From positions 136,374-200,373 of the forward strand of contig DHNW01000007.1 of NCBI GenBank assembly GCA_002407675.1: 64,000 nucleotides of DNA. The letters run 5' to 3'. Under the pieces are notes generated by a model. The model was not told the DNA's origin, ran no database searches, and was given only the letters and a program-made list of their open reading frames with translations. The stretch is from Ruminococcaceae bacterium UBA5406. GTDB lineage: Bacteria; Bacillota; Clostridia; Oscillospirales; Acutalibacteraceae. The position numbers and the translations under genes are program-made. This document shows, piece after piece, positions 31,663 through 40,022 of this stretch; the first letter of the stretch is position 1, and each line of letters starts with the position of its first letter.

Positions 31663-31953
31663 ATGTCAGTAAAAGCTCACGTCGTAATTCTTCATGAAAC
31701 CTCACGTTCCTTTACCAATGAATGGTCCCTCTGTTTTCAACTGTGTCGGTATGAATATACTGATGGCTCTGAACAGAGCGGTTATCGCTTCATTTGGAGA
31801 CGCCAAAATAATAATTTACAAGGTGCAATGGGGCAAGCAAGAATTCCTTCGATCGCCATCTTGCTAAAATTGGTTAGCCAAGCGATGGATGAAGGTTGGG
31901 GGAATTTTGTCGGTGAAGATGCGAATATTGAAATAAAAGCCCCGAATAATTAA
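31663..31953 (+). CDS. Small protein of unknown function (cassette 4)
   Basis: A 96-residue protein starting at ATG 31663 after GGGAGG. It is one of the few plus-strand genes in the prophage. The text (FTNEWSLCFQLCRYEYTDGS, GYRFIWRRQNNNLQGAMGQAR) is compact alpha/beta with no known motif. A perfect promoter with embedded palindrome precedes it and a terminator follows, so it is an autonomous unit. I do not recognise a family; a regulator or host-takeover factor are possibilities. Confidence 0.72.
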   Translation: MSVKAHVVILHETSRSFTNEWSLCFQLCRYEYTDGSEQSGYRFIWRRQNNNLQGAMGQARIPSIAILLKLVSQAMDEGWGNFVGEDANIEIKAPNN

Positions 31954-31958
31954 CCTTA

Positions 31959-31989
31959 CCACCCATTTTTGGGTGGCTTTTTTTATTTT
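31959..31989 (+). terminator. Terminator of cassette 4
   Basis: CCACCCA-tttt-TGGGTGG is followed by a CTTTTTTT run. Confidence 0.85.
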
Positions 31990-32300
31990 CTCCCGTCAAA
32001 TATTATCATCATCTGCTTACACCGTTCACAACTTTCCAATTCAACTTCTTTCGAATAGCCGCCCAACTCGACCCGCATTTTACAGGTATCCCTGTAAATC
32101 CCGTCCCAGCGCATCCATTCTGCAAACTTGTCAAGCAGTTGCGCCTTTTCATTGTGGGCCTGCTCCCGGGTAACCTGCCCGGCCCGGACGCTTTGATGCA
32201 GCCAGCGGAACGCCATAAATAATAATTGCTCCGGATATTTCAGGTGCGGCGGAAGGTCTTCGTTATGCATCGCATGGATCTCAATCTGCTCTGGATCCAA
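31983..32300 (-). CDS. Phage protein of unknown function
   Basis: A 105-residue, largely helical protein (LPPHLKYPEQLLFMAFRWLHQ, ESCERCKQMMIIFDG) with a single CxxC near the end. Similar small proteins accompany replication genes in clostridial phages. It overlaps the VRR-NUC gene by 20 nt. The role is unknown. Confidence 0.65.
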   Translation of the reverse strand: MDPEQIEIHAMHNEDLPPHLKYPEQLLFMAFRWLHQSVRAGQVTREQAHNEKAQLLDKFAEWMRWDGIYRDTCKMRVELGGYSKEVELESCERCKQMMIIFDGRK

Positions 32301-32631
32301 TCAGTTTCACCGCCTCATCCACAGACCGGGCAACACCGGCTATGTATCCCATGGACCGCATCAGATTAAGAAAATTCTTTTGTTCCGGCCTGAGGCGGCC
32401 TGATTCATTTTTTGTTTCGATAAAAGCGACTTTACTGGGAGCAACAAAAAGCAGATCGGAAAAGCCTGCCGGAAGCCCGTCAACGCGGCGCAGATTAATT
32501 AAAACCGGTTTATTAAACTCTTTTGAATAAACAACTTTTCCCTGCCAAAATTCACCGGAATTGGTGCGAAACACGCGGCCCTGCTTTGACAATTCACAGC
32601 GTATTTGATTCTGTATTTTAGATTCAAGCAT
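32281..32631 (-). CDS. VRR-NUC domain nuclease
   Basis: A 116-residue single-domain protein of the VRR-NUC branch of PD-(D/E)xK nucleases. GFSDLLFV supplies the catalytic Asp and IETKNESGRLRPEQ the E-x-K motif, followed by the conserved Gln. It starts at ATG 32631 with a GGAAGGAG site inside the preceding small gene. Phage members act on replication or recombination intermediates. The frame is open further upstream but that DNA encodes another small gene. Confidence 0.88.
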   Translation of the reverse strand: MLESKIQNQIRCELSKQGRVFRTNSGEFWQGKVVYSKEFNKPVLINLRRVDGLPAGFSDLLFVAPSKVAFIETKNESGRLRPEQKNFLNLMRSMGYIAGVARSVDEAVKLIGSRAD

Positions 32632-32782
32632 CTGATAATTTCTCCTTCCAGTATTCAACGAAATATATTGTCCGCTTTCCATTTTTTTCTTTACCTTGCC
32701 GAACCGTATAACCATTCATTGCCAGAATCGTTATAACGGTTTCACGATCGGCGGGCTTGAAAATATAAAGCTTGTTTTTCAT
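32624..32782 (-). CDS. Small basic phage protein
   Basis: A 52-residue protein (MKNKLYIFKPADRETVITIL to YFVEYWKEKLSDA) whose ATG overlaps the helicase stop as ATGA and whose 3' end overlaps the nuclease start. The coupling on both sides and the plausible alpha/beta text support it as a real gene. The function is unknown. Confidence 0.65.
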   Translation of the reverse strand: MKNKLYIFKPADRETVITILAMNGYTVRQGKEKNGKRTIYFVEYWKEKLSDA

Positions 32783-34140
32783 GCCCGGATCATCCCTTTC
32801 GAGCGGGCGTAGTAATATCCATACCCCGGTTTTTTACCGTTCTGCTTGCACCATGCCATGACTTCACTCATATTCCGACATTCGGAAATATCTGATTTTT
32901 CATGCACGGCCGCAGCGGTTTTCTGCCGGTACTGACGTTTGATTTCTTCCATGTGAATTTTCTTGATATTCCTGATTTCCTGACGGGTCTTTTTGATTTC
33001 AGCGCCGCAGTTTGGGCAGTGATCCGAACCAGACGGAAATGTAAAGAAACATTCTGGGCACTGTGTAACTGCCAAAGTGCCATCTGCTTTGTATTCCTTA
33101 TGCTGGGGTAATTTGCTGTCAAGCGACCATTCCCGCGAATCGTCCGGGAGGCCGTGTCTGGTGTAATTTCCAACGTGGTCCAGTATAATTGCCGTTTTTC
33201 CGGGCTGCGGCCTGAGAGCCCGTCCGGCCTGCTGAATGGCAAGCGCGGTGCTCATAGTCGGCCGGAGCAGGATGCAGCACCAACAGTCCGGCACGTCGAA
33301 TCCGACGCTGATTAAATCGACGTTGCATAAAATCTGAATTTTTTTGTCCCGGAAGTCCTGAACAATGCGGGTCCGCTCTGCTTTAGGTGTGTTTCCGTCA
33401 AAATGGACCGCATTGATGCCGGCCTTTTGAAATTCCTCAGCCATGGCCATGGAGTGCTTGATTGATGAGCAATAACAGATCGTCTGAAGCCCGTTGGCAT
33501 ATTTCCGATAATTCCCGATTACATCTCCATAAACCGCCCGCTGCATTAGCAGCTCCGCCGCACTTTCCGGGTCAAAATCAGATCCTTTGCGTTTCAGTCC
33601 GGACAAGTCGGCAACGGATGGGGCAAAGTACCGATAATTGCTCAGATAACCTTGCTGAATCAGCTCCCGGGTGGATATTCCGACAACCATGGTGTCATAG
33701 GTAGTACCAAGCGGTTTTCCGTCCAATCGGCACGGTGTAGCCGTAAGGCCAACAATATAGACATCCGGATATAAATTAATCAGCTTTTGCCATGTGGCTG
33801 CCATACTGAAATGTGCTTCGTCAAATATGATAAAATCCGGTTTCGGATATCGTTCCGGATGATTTGCGTATGTGGCTACCATGCCAATATGGATTGTCCT
33901 GAGAGGAATTCCAAATCGTTTGAATGTTGCTATGGTTTGATCAAGCAGTTCTCGCCGGTGTACCAGAAACCACACTGTTTTTCCGCGCGCCTGAGATTGT
34001 GATGCCATGTAAGCAAACAAAACGGTCTTTCCGGCCCCGCATGGAAGCACAACAAGTGGGCGGCGATAGCCGGATCGGAATGCCTCACGGGTACGGTGCA
34101 GCGCGTCAGTTTGGTATGGGCGTAATTTTAATTCTTGCAA
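32779..34140 (-). CDS. DEAD/DEAH-box (SF2) helicase
   Basis: A 453-residue helicase starting at TTG 34140 behind GAGGTGA. Motifs are LPCGAGKT (I), FDEAHFS (II, DEAH), GLTATP (III), CYCSSIKHS (IV) and QQAGRALRPQPGK (VI). A C-terminal four-Cys zinc knuckle (CPECFF, CPNCGAE) and basic tail follow. It is a likely replicative or restart helicase of the phage. It is next to the iteron cluster and the DUF927 ATPase. The frame is open further upstream through the iterons, but that part encodes only repeat-derived text. Confidence 0.92.
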   Translation of the reverse strand: MQELKLRPYQTDALHRTREAFRSGYRRPLVVLPCGAGKTVLFAYMASQSQARGKTVWFLVHRRELLDQTIATFKRFGIPLRTIHIGMVATYANHPERYPKPDFIIFDEAHFSMAATWQKLINLYPDVYIVGLTATPCRLDGKPLGTTYDTMVVGISTRELIQQGYLSNYRYFAPSVADLSGLKRKGSDFDPESAAELLMQRAVYGDVIGNYRKYANGLQTICYCSSIKHSMAMAEEFQKAGINAVHFDGNTPKAERTRIVQDFRDKKIQILCNVDLISVGFDVPDCWCCILLRPTMSTALAIQQAGRALRPQPGKTAIILDHVGNYTRHGLPDDSREWSLDSKLPQHKEYKADGTLAVTQCPECFFTFPSGSDHCPNCGAEIKKTRQEIRNIKKIHMEEIKRQYRQKTAAAVHEKSDISECRNMSEVMAWCKQNGKKPGYGYYYARSKGMIRA

Positions 34141-34169
34141 TAGTATAATCACCTCATTTTGTGGCCGCC

Positions 34170-34369
34170 GTTCCCATGCTGTTCCCAGTAGGTGGGAACA
34201 GCCGCGAGCCGCATGAATACTGATTTTTTTGTGCGTTGTTCCCGATGTTCCCAGTAAATCTCCATTTATGTCCTTTAGAGAGAAAACACTTTTTATAACT
34301 AAAAAATGTGTTCTAAAAAATACGGGGGTGTATTGCGGAAAAAGTGGGAACAGTGGGAACATCGGGAAC
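34170..34369. other. Iteron-like cluster, candidate prophage replication origin
   Basis: Eight copies of GGGAAC/GTTCCC fall in 200 bp. Five are at 34170, 34181, 34194, 34238 and 34247, and three are spaced exactly 9 bp apart at 34346, 34355 and 34364. One pair forms the perfect inverted repeat TGTTCCCA-gtagg-TGGGAACA. An AT-rich stretch (34261-34320) separates the clusters. The DNA lies between two replication genes. Confidence 0.6.
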
Positions 34370-34375
34370 ATTTTT

Positions 34376-36238
34376 TTAAAACGGAAAGTCTTGATCTGGT
34401 GAAATTTCATTTTCAGATTCGAGTATTACCGCAACACACCGGACGGCCGCAACCCCATTAATCCTCTTTTTCACGGTGCTTCGGCTGGTGTCTCCCTGCA
34501 ACACAAGCTTCCCCTTCTTCTTCATCCAGCTCCGCAGCGGTCGCGGGTCAAAACCGCCGTCACGGCAGGCATTGTCAAAAACCGTAGCGATAATATAGGC
34601 CACATTGTTCTCGATCACGCCGTAAACGTCGCCTCGGTCGTCTTCCGACTGACCGCGCATTTTGTTGGCATTCTGTGCTATCCAGTCGCAAATGTAATGA
34701 TATCCGCGCTGGCCGATATTGACTTCATCTTTCGTTGCCAGGAATTTTGAAATGTCCTTTGCCGTCAGAGCCTGCCCATCCTGAAAAATCCACTTAGTTG
34801 CCAGCGCATCGCCGGTCAGAATTGCCGCCGCGGCCATTGCCTGTTTTTCTGTGGATTCGCCTTCGGACAGTTCCTTGAAAAATTTATTGTAGGTATCCTG
34901 GGCAATCTGAATATTCAGGCCGCCATCGTCGGTATACAGTTTGTCTACAAACTCTTTCCCGGCGAACCCGTAATTTTTGTAGAGCAACCCAACCAGTGTA
35001 TTACCATCCGTAATGATCGGCCGCTCGGGACTGCATTCGATACTGATAACCCGGTTAATTGCCCCGGCGCCGCTGCTGTCTGTGGTTATGGGCGTTTCGC
35101 CGGTCGTTATGATGCAGTTCGCCCAGGTGGGCGTCTGGTCAATTCCACCAAGCTTATTCCCCCGTGTGCGGCCGCGCCCTTCGGAAAGCAAGTACACAAT
35201 GTCAAACTTATTTTTTCCATGGGAATCTTTTAGAAGCTGAAGCTCGTCGATCATATACGGCAGGTGGTTAAAAAACGCTGCCGTGCGTTCCAGTCCGACC
35301 TGCGTCGCGTTAAAAGTCTGAATATATGCTTGCCCCTGCCAATGCGGATCGCCCCACACAGAGGCGGCCACCATTAAAGCAACGGTCTTCCCGGATCCGG
35401 ACTCTCCCGACCAGATATGGACGAAAAATGGATTGATATTAAGCGGTGAAATCAATACGCTTGCAAACGAGGCAGCCAGAAGGATGCGGAGCTCCACATT
35501 TGTCCCACGAAGACCCTGCATCAGCTTGACCCAGTCATCGCGGCTGCCCTTGCTTTTAATCGCGGAATATGCATTTTTGAGGTTATCGTCACCATCAAAA
35601 ATAATGCCGTCAACGTAGGGAGAGAAACCGACGTCCTGAATCATCCCAAGCCTGCTGATACTCTGAATTTCCGGGATAATGTCAAGGTTCAGATTTTCAA
35701 GCTGAAACAGATAGTTTACCAGGTATTTTGCCGTCTCGCTCGTTACTGCAATCCCACACTCCGCCAGCTCGACGATTTTTCGGCTGTTTGAAGTGACGCT
35801 TTTTGAAAAGATCCTCCGGCGCCACTTTTTGTCGCCTTTGGTATAGGCCAGTTCGAGTTTTTCCTCTCCGGTATCAATATTGACAATCCGGCGGGTAATG
35901 GTGATCGGGTTTGGGCAGGCAAAAATCGTGCCGTCTTTATCAGTATCTTTCGTAATGCCAAAATCGTTTGCAACCCAATCCCCGGAATCCAAAGTAATAG
36001 GCTGCTTCGTAAAATCTGTCATTCGCACTTCATGCAGTCTGGGATTTTTTCGTGGGTTTAAATCATCTTTGTATGCTTTAAGGCGCTTATTAAAGCTGGA
36101 GATACTAAGGCCAACGCTGGAAGCATATTCTCTAAGTTCGTCTTCTTGCACTTGCCTTTCCAGAAAATCATCAATCTGCATCAGGTCCGCGTAAGGTTCC
36201 GAAGTATCGAAATCCTCTTTTTTATAAGTAAACGGCAT
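34376..36238 (-). CDS. DUF927-family replication ATPase
   Basis: A 620-residue protein. The N-terminal about 75 residues are helical. The DUF927 region (about 90-430) contains Walker A (WSGESGSGKTVAL near 279) and a Walker-B-like MIDELQLL near 334, with SEGRGRTRGNKLGG and TTGETPI motifs. The C-terminal region may form a winged helix. DUF927 proteins act like primase-helicases in phages and integrated elements. The gene is immediately downstream of DUF669 and upstream of the iterons. Confidence 0.88.
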   Translation of the reverse strand: MPFTYKKEDFDTSEPYADLMQIDDFLERQVQEDELREYASSVGLSISSFNKRLKAYKDDLNPRKNPRLHEVRMTDFTKQPITLDSGDWVANDFGITKDTDKDGTIFACPNPITITRRIVNIDTGEEKLELAYTKGDKKWRRRIFSKSVTSNSRKIVELAECGIAVTSETAKYLVNYLFQLENLNLDIIPEIQSISRLGMIQDVGFSPYVDGIIFDGDDNLKNAYSAIKSKGSRDDWVKLMQGLRGTNVELRILLAASFASVLISPLNINPFFVHIWSGESGSGKTVALMVAASVWGDPHWQGQAYIQTFNATQVGLERTAAFFNHLPYMIDELQLLKDSHGKNKFDIVYLLSEGRGRTRGNKLGGIDQTPTWANCIITTGETPITTDSSGAGAINRVISIECSPERPIITDGNTLVGLLYKNYGFAGKEFVDKLYTDDGGLNIQIAQDTYNKFFKELSEGESTEKQAMAAAAILTGDALATKWIFQDGQALTAKDISKFLATKDEVNIGQRGYHYICDWIAQNANKMRGQSEDDRGDVYGVIENNVAYIIATVFDNACRDGGFDPRPLRSWMKKKGKLVLQGDTSRSTVKKRINGVAAVRCVAVILESENEISPDQDFPF

Positions 36239-36273
36239 TGTAAGGCATCACATCCAGTCCAGCTTTCAAAAAT

Positions 36274-36819
36274 TTAGAACGGCAGGTCATCATCAGAGGG
36301 AGTCGGGATTTCTTCAAATCCGCTATTTGGGCTATTGCTTCCATCGAAATAACCAACATCAGCGGCTGAGTAATTACTTCCAGAATAGGCTGGCTTTTCA
36401 TCCTGCGGATTTGCTTTTTCCGGCTCCACCCACGCAGGCAGCTTCTCCTGTTCTTTCTTTTTCAGGAAGTAATGTACCTTCGCCTGCGGCTCCCCGTCGT
36501 ATTCCTCGTGCTTCACCTTGCAGGCGCCGACTTTGCCCTTCCAGTGCTCAATGTTGAGATCGCCCGGGGTAATACCGAATGAATCGAAAATAGTGCCGAG
36601 CTTTGCGTTTGTGAGCTTTACATTGTCAGGCATAAACACCATGTAGTACCACAGTTTTGAATTGCTGCCGGACACATCCAGCGTTAGAACGTACATATCA
36701 TTGCCGGCTTTTGACTGCTTTTCTTCCACGTCCGCAATGCGGACCCGGTATTTGCCAGCGGGAAGGACGCCATAATCGTCAGCATCATAGTCGTCAGAGT
36801 TATATTTCCAATCTTTCAT
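36274..36819 (-). CDS. DUF669 protein, SSB-like
   Basis: A 181-residue DUF669 protein. An OB-fold-like core (LPAGKYRVRIADVEEKQSKAG, GKVGACKVKHEEYDGE) is followed by a disordered linker and an acidic tail ending DDDLPF, which mimics the SSB C-terminal partner-binding tip. It is probably the phage single-strand DNA-binding protein. Confidence 0.85.
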   Translation of the reverse strand: MKDWKYNSDDYDADDYGVLPAGKYRVRIADVEEKQSKAGNDMYVLTLDVSGSNSKLWYYMVFMPDNVKLTNAKLGTIFDSFGITPGDLNIEHWKGKVGACKVKHEEYDGEPQAKVHYFLKKKEQEKLPAWVEPEKANPQDEKPAYSGSNYSAADVGYFDGSNSPNSGFEEIPTPSDDDLPF

Positions 36820-36821
36820 GA

Positions 36822-37394
36822 TTATTTATCTCCTTCCAGCCGTACCGGCAGTACAAGTTTCATATCATCATCATTTGTGCGAATTATCGCAGGCGAAAGA
36901 GACCCGCGAAATTCCAAAACAACTGGTTTCCGAAACGAATTGCCGCATGACGTTTTTGCTTCCTGCAATGCCGAAATCAACAGATTTCCGTTAAAGCCAA
37001 TGCGCAAGGCAGGCGCCCCATCCGTTGCATTTTTAACAGTTTCTTTGTAATCAAGAAAATCATCGTGTGGCTGTTTGTACCCAACAATAGATCCGTTGAC
37101 TTCAATGAAGCATTTGCTATCTTTTAGCTCTATTGTTGCGTTATCATATTTTGAGTAAGAAGGCGGAAGCTGTGGCTTTATGTATGCTGTAAAGTCCTCA
37201 TCAATATCACTGCACACAGCATGTTCAAGGGAAAGTCGGTACCCGTCGGTTGAAATCGCAGTTACACGGCTGAATTCTTTAGAAAATTCCAAACGAATAA
37301 ACCTGTATATTGTTTTTGCACAATTCCTTTCCACAAATTTTTCCGTCGCAGCAATCAAGCGCTTGAGGTCATTTGCGTTTATAGTAGCTTTCAT
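36822..37394 (-). CDS. DNA polymerase III beta clamp-like protein
   Basis: A 190-residue protein resembling one or two clamp repeats. NANDLKRLIAATEKFV and TAISTDGYRLSLEHA match the start of clamp domains, and PAIIRTNDDDMKLVLPVRL matches the DnaN C-terminus. It is shorter than host DnaN (about 370), so it may form a different ring or modulate the host clamp. It lies between DUF669 and the RecA-like NTPase. Confidence 0.8.
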   Translation of the reverse strand: MKATINANDLKRLIAATEKFVERNCAKTIYRFIRLEFSKEFSRVTAISTDGYRLSLEHAVCSDIDEDFTAYIKPQLPPSYSKYDNATIELKDSKCFIEVNGSIVGYKQPHDDFLDYKETVKNATDGAPALRIGFNGNLLISALQEAKTSCGNSFRKPVVLEFRGSLSPAIIRTNDDDMKLVLPVRLEGDK

Positions 37395-38041
37395 GCCTTC
37401 ACGCCCTTTCCGTTAAATAGGTCTTCCGGCATACATGATTTCCGGCAGAAGAGCTGATCCTTCGCATAAAGCTGAGGTGTCCCTTCGAGGATGTAGTACC
37501 ACTGCTTTTTCCCGTCCTTTTCGACGGTATTTATGTAGGCCACGATATTGCACAGGCCGCAGATATTGTCCAGGATTTTCGGTTGCAGCTTCGGCGTAAT
37601 ACGGTTTATTTTTGTGCCGTTGCTTAGAGTAACTTCTCTGTCGTCGTGCCACGCCGTGAAAATAACGTTTGTGCTGACCTGCCCCGCTTTGCGGACCAGG
37701 CGCTTGAGCGCCTGGTAAACGCTCTGGTAAGCCTGCCGCATATCTTTGAATTTGCCGCTGGCATCCAGTTCGAGTATCCACATATCGAACAGGTCGGAAA
37801 GGTTGTCCACAATAATGCAGTCGTATTTTTCTGCACTGACAGCATTATCAAATGTGCTCAGGAACTGCTTAATGCTTGCCAGATTTACGGTTTCCAGATT
37901 CGGGCGGTCAAAGTTCCGCAGGACAACTGCGGAATTGTCGGAGCACAGGAGAAGATTCTTCCCCCGCTTGCCGATCGCCACACGGGTTGCATTAACCGTT
38001 TTCCCGCCGCCGGACGGGCAATAAACTAAGGCATTAGCCAT
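37391..38041 (-). CDS. RecA-like NTPase (Sak4-type recombination ATPase)
   Basis: A 216-residue ATP-binding protein with Walker A YCPSGGGKT at residues 7-15 and Walker B YDCIIVDNLSDL near 74. Size, motif spacing and neighbours (SSB-like protein, RecB-like nuclease) fit phage Sak4-type annealing ATPases. It overlaps the clamp-like gene by 4 nt. Confidence 0.85.
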   Translation of the reverse strand: MANALVYCPSGGGKTVNATRVAIGKRGKNLLLCSDNSAVVLRNFDRPNLETVNLASIKQFLSTFDNAVSAEKYDCIIVDNLSDLFDMWILELDASGKFKDMRQAYQSVYQALKRLVRKAGQVSTNVIFTAWHDDREVTLSNGTKINRITPKLQPKILDNICGLCNIVAYINTVEKDGKKQWYYILEGTPQLYAKDQLFCRKSCMPEDLFNGKGVKA

Positions 38042-38042
38042 T

Positions 38043-38822
38043 TTAATAAACCCCTTTCATAGCATCCAGCTCTTTCTTGCTGTACCCGGCTTCCTGATAG
38101 TCAATAGGGCCGGTCAGCTTTTTCGTCGCCTTGCAGTAGTCGCAGATTCCGCACCGCTCCGGTTCTGCTTTGCCGGCCTTTACGTCAAGAAAATGCGGCA
38201 GCAGTTTCTGCACGTTTTCAAGGCATTCATCCCGGCGCCATTTCGGTATGTGAATCAGTTCCAGGTTCGGCACGTCTTCCTTTGTGGCAACCGCCAGATA
38301 GGTTTCGAGGCCATTGCCCTCTACTGCGGAATAGACGGCCATTTGCAGATCATATTCCCAGTGCTCAACGAACGAAACGCCCATAACCGGCTCAATGCTC
38401 CGCATACATTTCAGGTCAACGATTTTATCCCCGGGAAGATAACTGTCAATTTTGATTTTCCATGGGGTCCCGAATAGCTCGGCGGTTTTGATAACCTGCT
38501 TCTGCCCGCTCATGTACTCCATGAAAAGAGGGTCGGACTCACAGCGCTGGATAATCTGTTCGGCTTTTATGTAGTCAGCTTTAAGACTGCCGTCACGTTT
38601 AAAAATTTCCGGATGCTGTCCCTTGAATACCGGTAGAGTACCCTCAAAATAAGCATCCACATAGGAGCCGACAAGCAGGGCTGTTGTTTTCTGCCGGACG
38701 TATTCACCCCGGAGTTCCGCCATAGCGGCGGCCTCACAGCGCTCAAAGCTCTTGAACTGGGACACGGACATATAGGCTTCGTTGGCCTCACGGGAGTAAT
38801 AATTTTCGGCTGCAAGAATCAT
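38043..38822 (-). CDS. RecB-like PD-(D/E)xK exonuclease (DUF3799)
   Basis: A 259-residue nuclease. The start MILAAENYYSREANEAYMSVSQ is typical. KIKIDSYLPGDKIVDLKC provides the D...DxK motif and QMAVY the RecB-type QxxxY. A C-terminal Cys cluster (CGICDYCKATK) could bind an Fe-S cluster as in related nucleases. With the Sak4-type ATPase it forms a recombination pair. ATG 38822 with GAAAGGAT is chosen. Confidence 0.88.
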   Translation of the reverse strand: MILAAENYYSREANEAYMSVSQFKSFERCEAAAMAELRGEYVRQKTTALLVGSYVDAYFEGTLPVFKGQHPEIFKRDGSLKADYIKAEQIIQRCESDPLFMEYMSGQKQVIKTAELFGTPWKIKIDSYLPGDKIVDLKCMRSIEPVMGVSFVEHWEYDLQMAVYSAVEGNGLETYLAVATKEDVPNLELIHIPKWRRDECLENVQKLLPHFLDVKAGKAEPERCGICDYCKATKKLTGPIDYQEAGYSKKELDAMKGVY

Positions 38823-38882
38823 TTGTATAATCCTTTCTAAATATATGGCGGCGGTGCTGCCCGCCCCCCTGCATGTCAATGG

Positions 38883-39611
38883 TTACGCCAGAATGATGAC
38901 CGACTGGTCATCCAGCTCTTTAGTGAGATAGTTCTTAATGGATTCAATCGCTTCATGCTTCCATGCGGCGCCGTCGGCTTCAAACAGTGCGGCCGTCACA
39001 CCCACCCGGTCGTCCTTTTGGAGCCGGAACACAAACGCGCTCTGCGGCTGGTCGATTTCGGTAAAGGCCCGATAGGGTTTTAACATAATCGGATTAGGGA
39101 CTTCTTTGCTGATTCCCAGCGAAATACCGCGGTTCGCCGTAATTTTCTGTGTCACGCCGTTATCTTCCTGCTGGACGCCGGAATCAGATTTTACACTGCC
39201 GATAAACTGGAGCAGTGCTGCCGTATTGTCATCCTGCTTGAAAAGGGACTGCACATTGATATTGAAGTCTTCGAGTGGCATAAACTCTCCAAACCGGAAG
39301 CCACATTTTTCAGCGCAGGCATGAATCAGGTAATCGCGCCGTTTATCGGAATTAAGTTCCCGGTACAGGTCAACCGTACCGTATTCGGCAATATGGATTA
39401 CAAATTTATTTGCCGGAAGCGCCGCAGAATCCGTACTGGACGTTATGTAATCCACGATAGAAGTCAACGTCGAGGTTTTGAGAGGCTGTGCAAGTGCTTC
39501 TTGCGGAAGAATTGACATTTCCTTGTCCACAAATTTGCGCCCGGAATAGTCAATTTCGTGTGGGGCGTCCATTTCCTGCAGCTTTTCAATAAAGTCTCTC
39601 GTCATATCCAT
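38883..39611 (-). CDS. DUF2303 protein
   Basis: A 242-residue protein of the DUF2303 family, common in phage recombination operons. It includes DFIEKLQEMDAPHEIDYSGR, LIHACAEKCGFRFGEF and a beta-rich C-terminal half. The function is unknown. It lies beside the RecB-like nuclease in the early operon. Confidence 0.82.
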   Translation of the reverse strand: MDMTRDFIEKLQEMDAPHEIDYSGRKFVDKEMSILPQEALAQPLKTSTLTSIVDYITSSTDSAALPANKFVIHIAEYGTVDLYRELNSDKRRDYLIHACAEKCGFRFGEFMPLEDFNINVQSLFKQDDNTAALLQFIGSVKSDSGVQQEDNGVTQKITANRGISLGISKEVPNPIMLKPYRAFTEIDQPQSAFVFRLQKDDRVGVTAALFEADGAAWKHEAIESIKNYLTKELDDQSVIILA

Positions 39612-39640
39612 AATTCAAAATCTTCCTTTCAAAATTTGTT

Positions 39641-40009
39641 TTAGGCTTCGTTCTTAACCATGCGGAGTACGGGAGGTTCGGCTTGTTCGGATCCGTTAAT
39701 GGCTTGCTGTCCGGGAATATTGGGTACCATTTCAACAGCTTGCGTTTTGCTGCCTTCACCGGTAATGTAAAGAGTTGTATTAACCGGATTAGTCGGCTCG
39801 AGGTGGGACTTTGCAATAACGCTGACACCAATCTGCTGCCGCTCTGAATCCGGCTTAAATTCAACGGTCAGTGTCAATGTGCGCTTTTTAGTTGGGCTGG
39901 TGTTAACGTCCTGAATGTTCTCAATGACTTTTGTCATCTCATAGTCGGCACGTTCCAAAATGGCCCCGTTCGCCATTTCGAGGATTGACTTCTGATTTTT
40001 GATGTCCAT
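39641..40009 (-). CDS. Phage 'replication terminator'-type protein
   Basis: A 122-residue protein (MDIKNQKSILEMANGAILER, PTKKRTLTLTVEFKPDSERQ) of a short family often labelled replication terminator protein in Firmicute phages, without close resemblance to Rtp. The core is beta-rich and the tail disordered. It sits in the recombination cluster. The true role is unclear. Confidence 0.72.
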   Translation of the reverse strand: MDIKNQKSILEMANGAILERADYEMTKVIENIQDVNTSPTKKRTLTLTVEFKPDSERQQIGVSVIAKSHLEPTNPVNTTLYITGEGSKTQAVEMVPNIPGQQAINGSEQAEPPVLRMVKNEA

Positions 40010-40022
40010 AATATTTCCTCCT

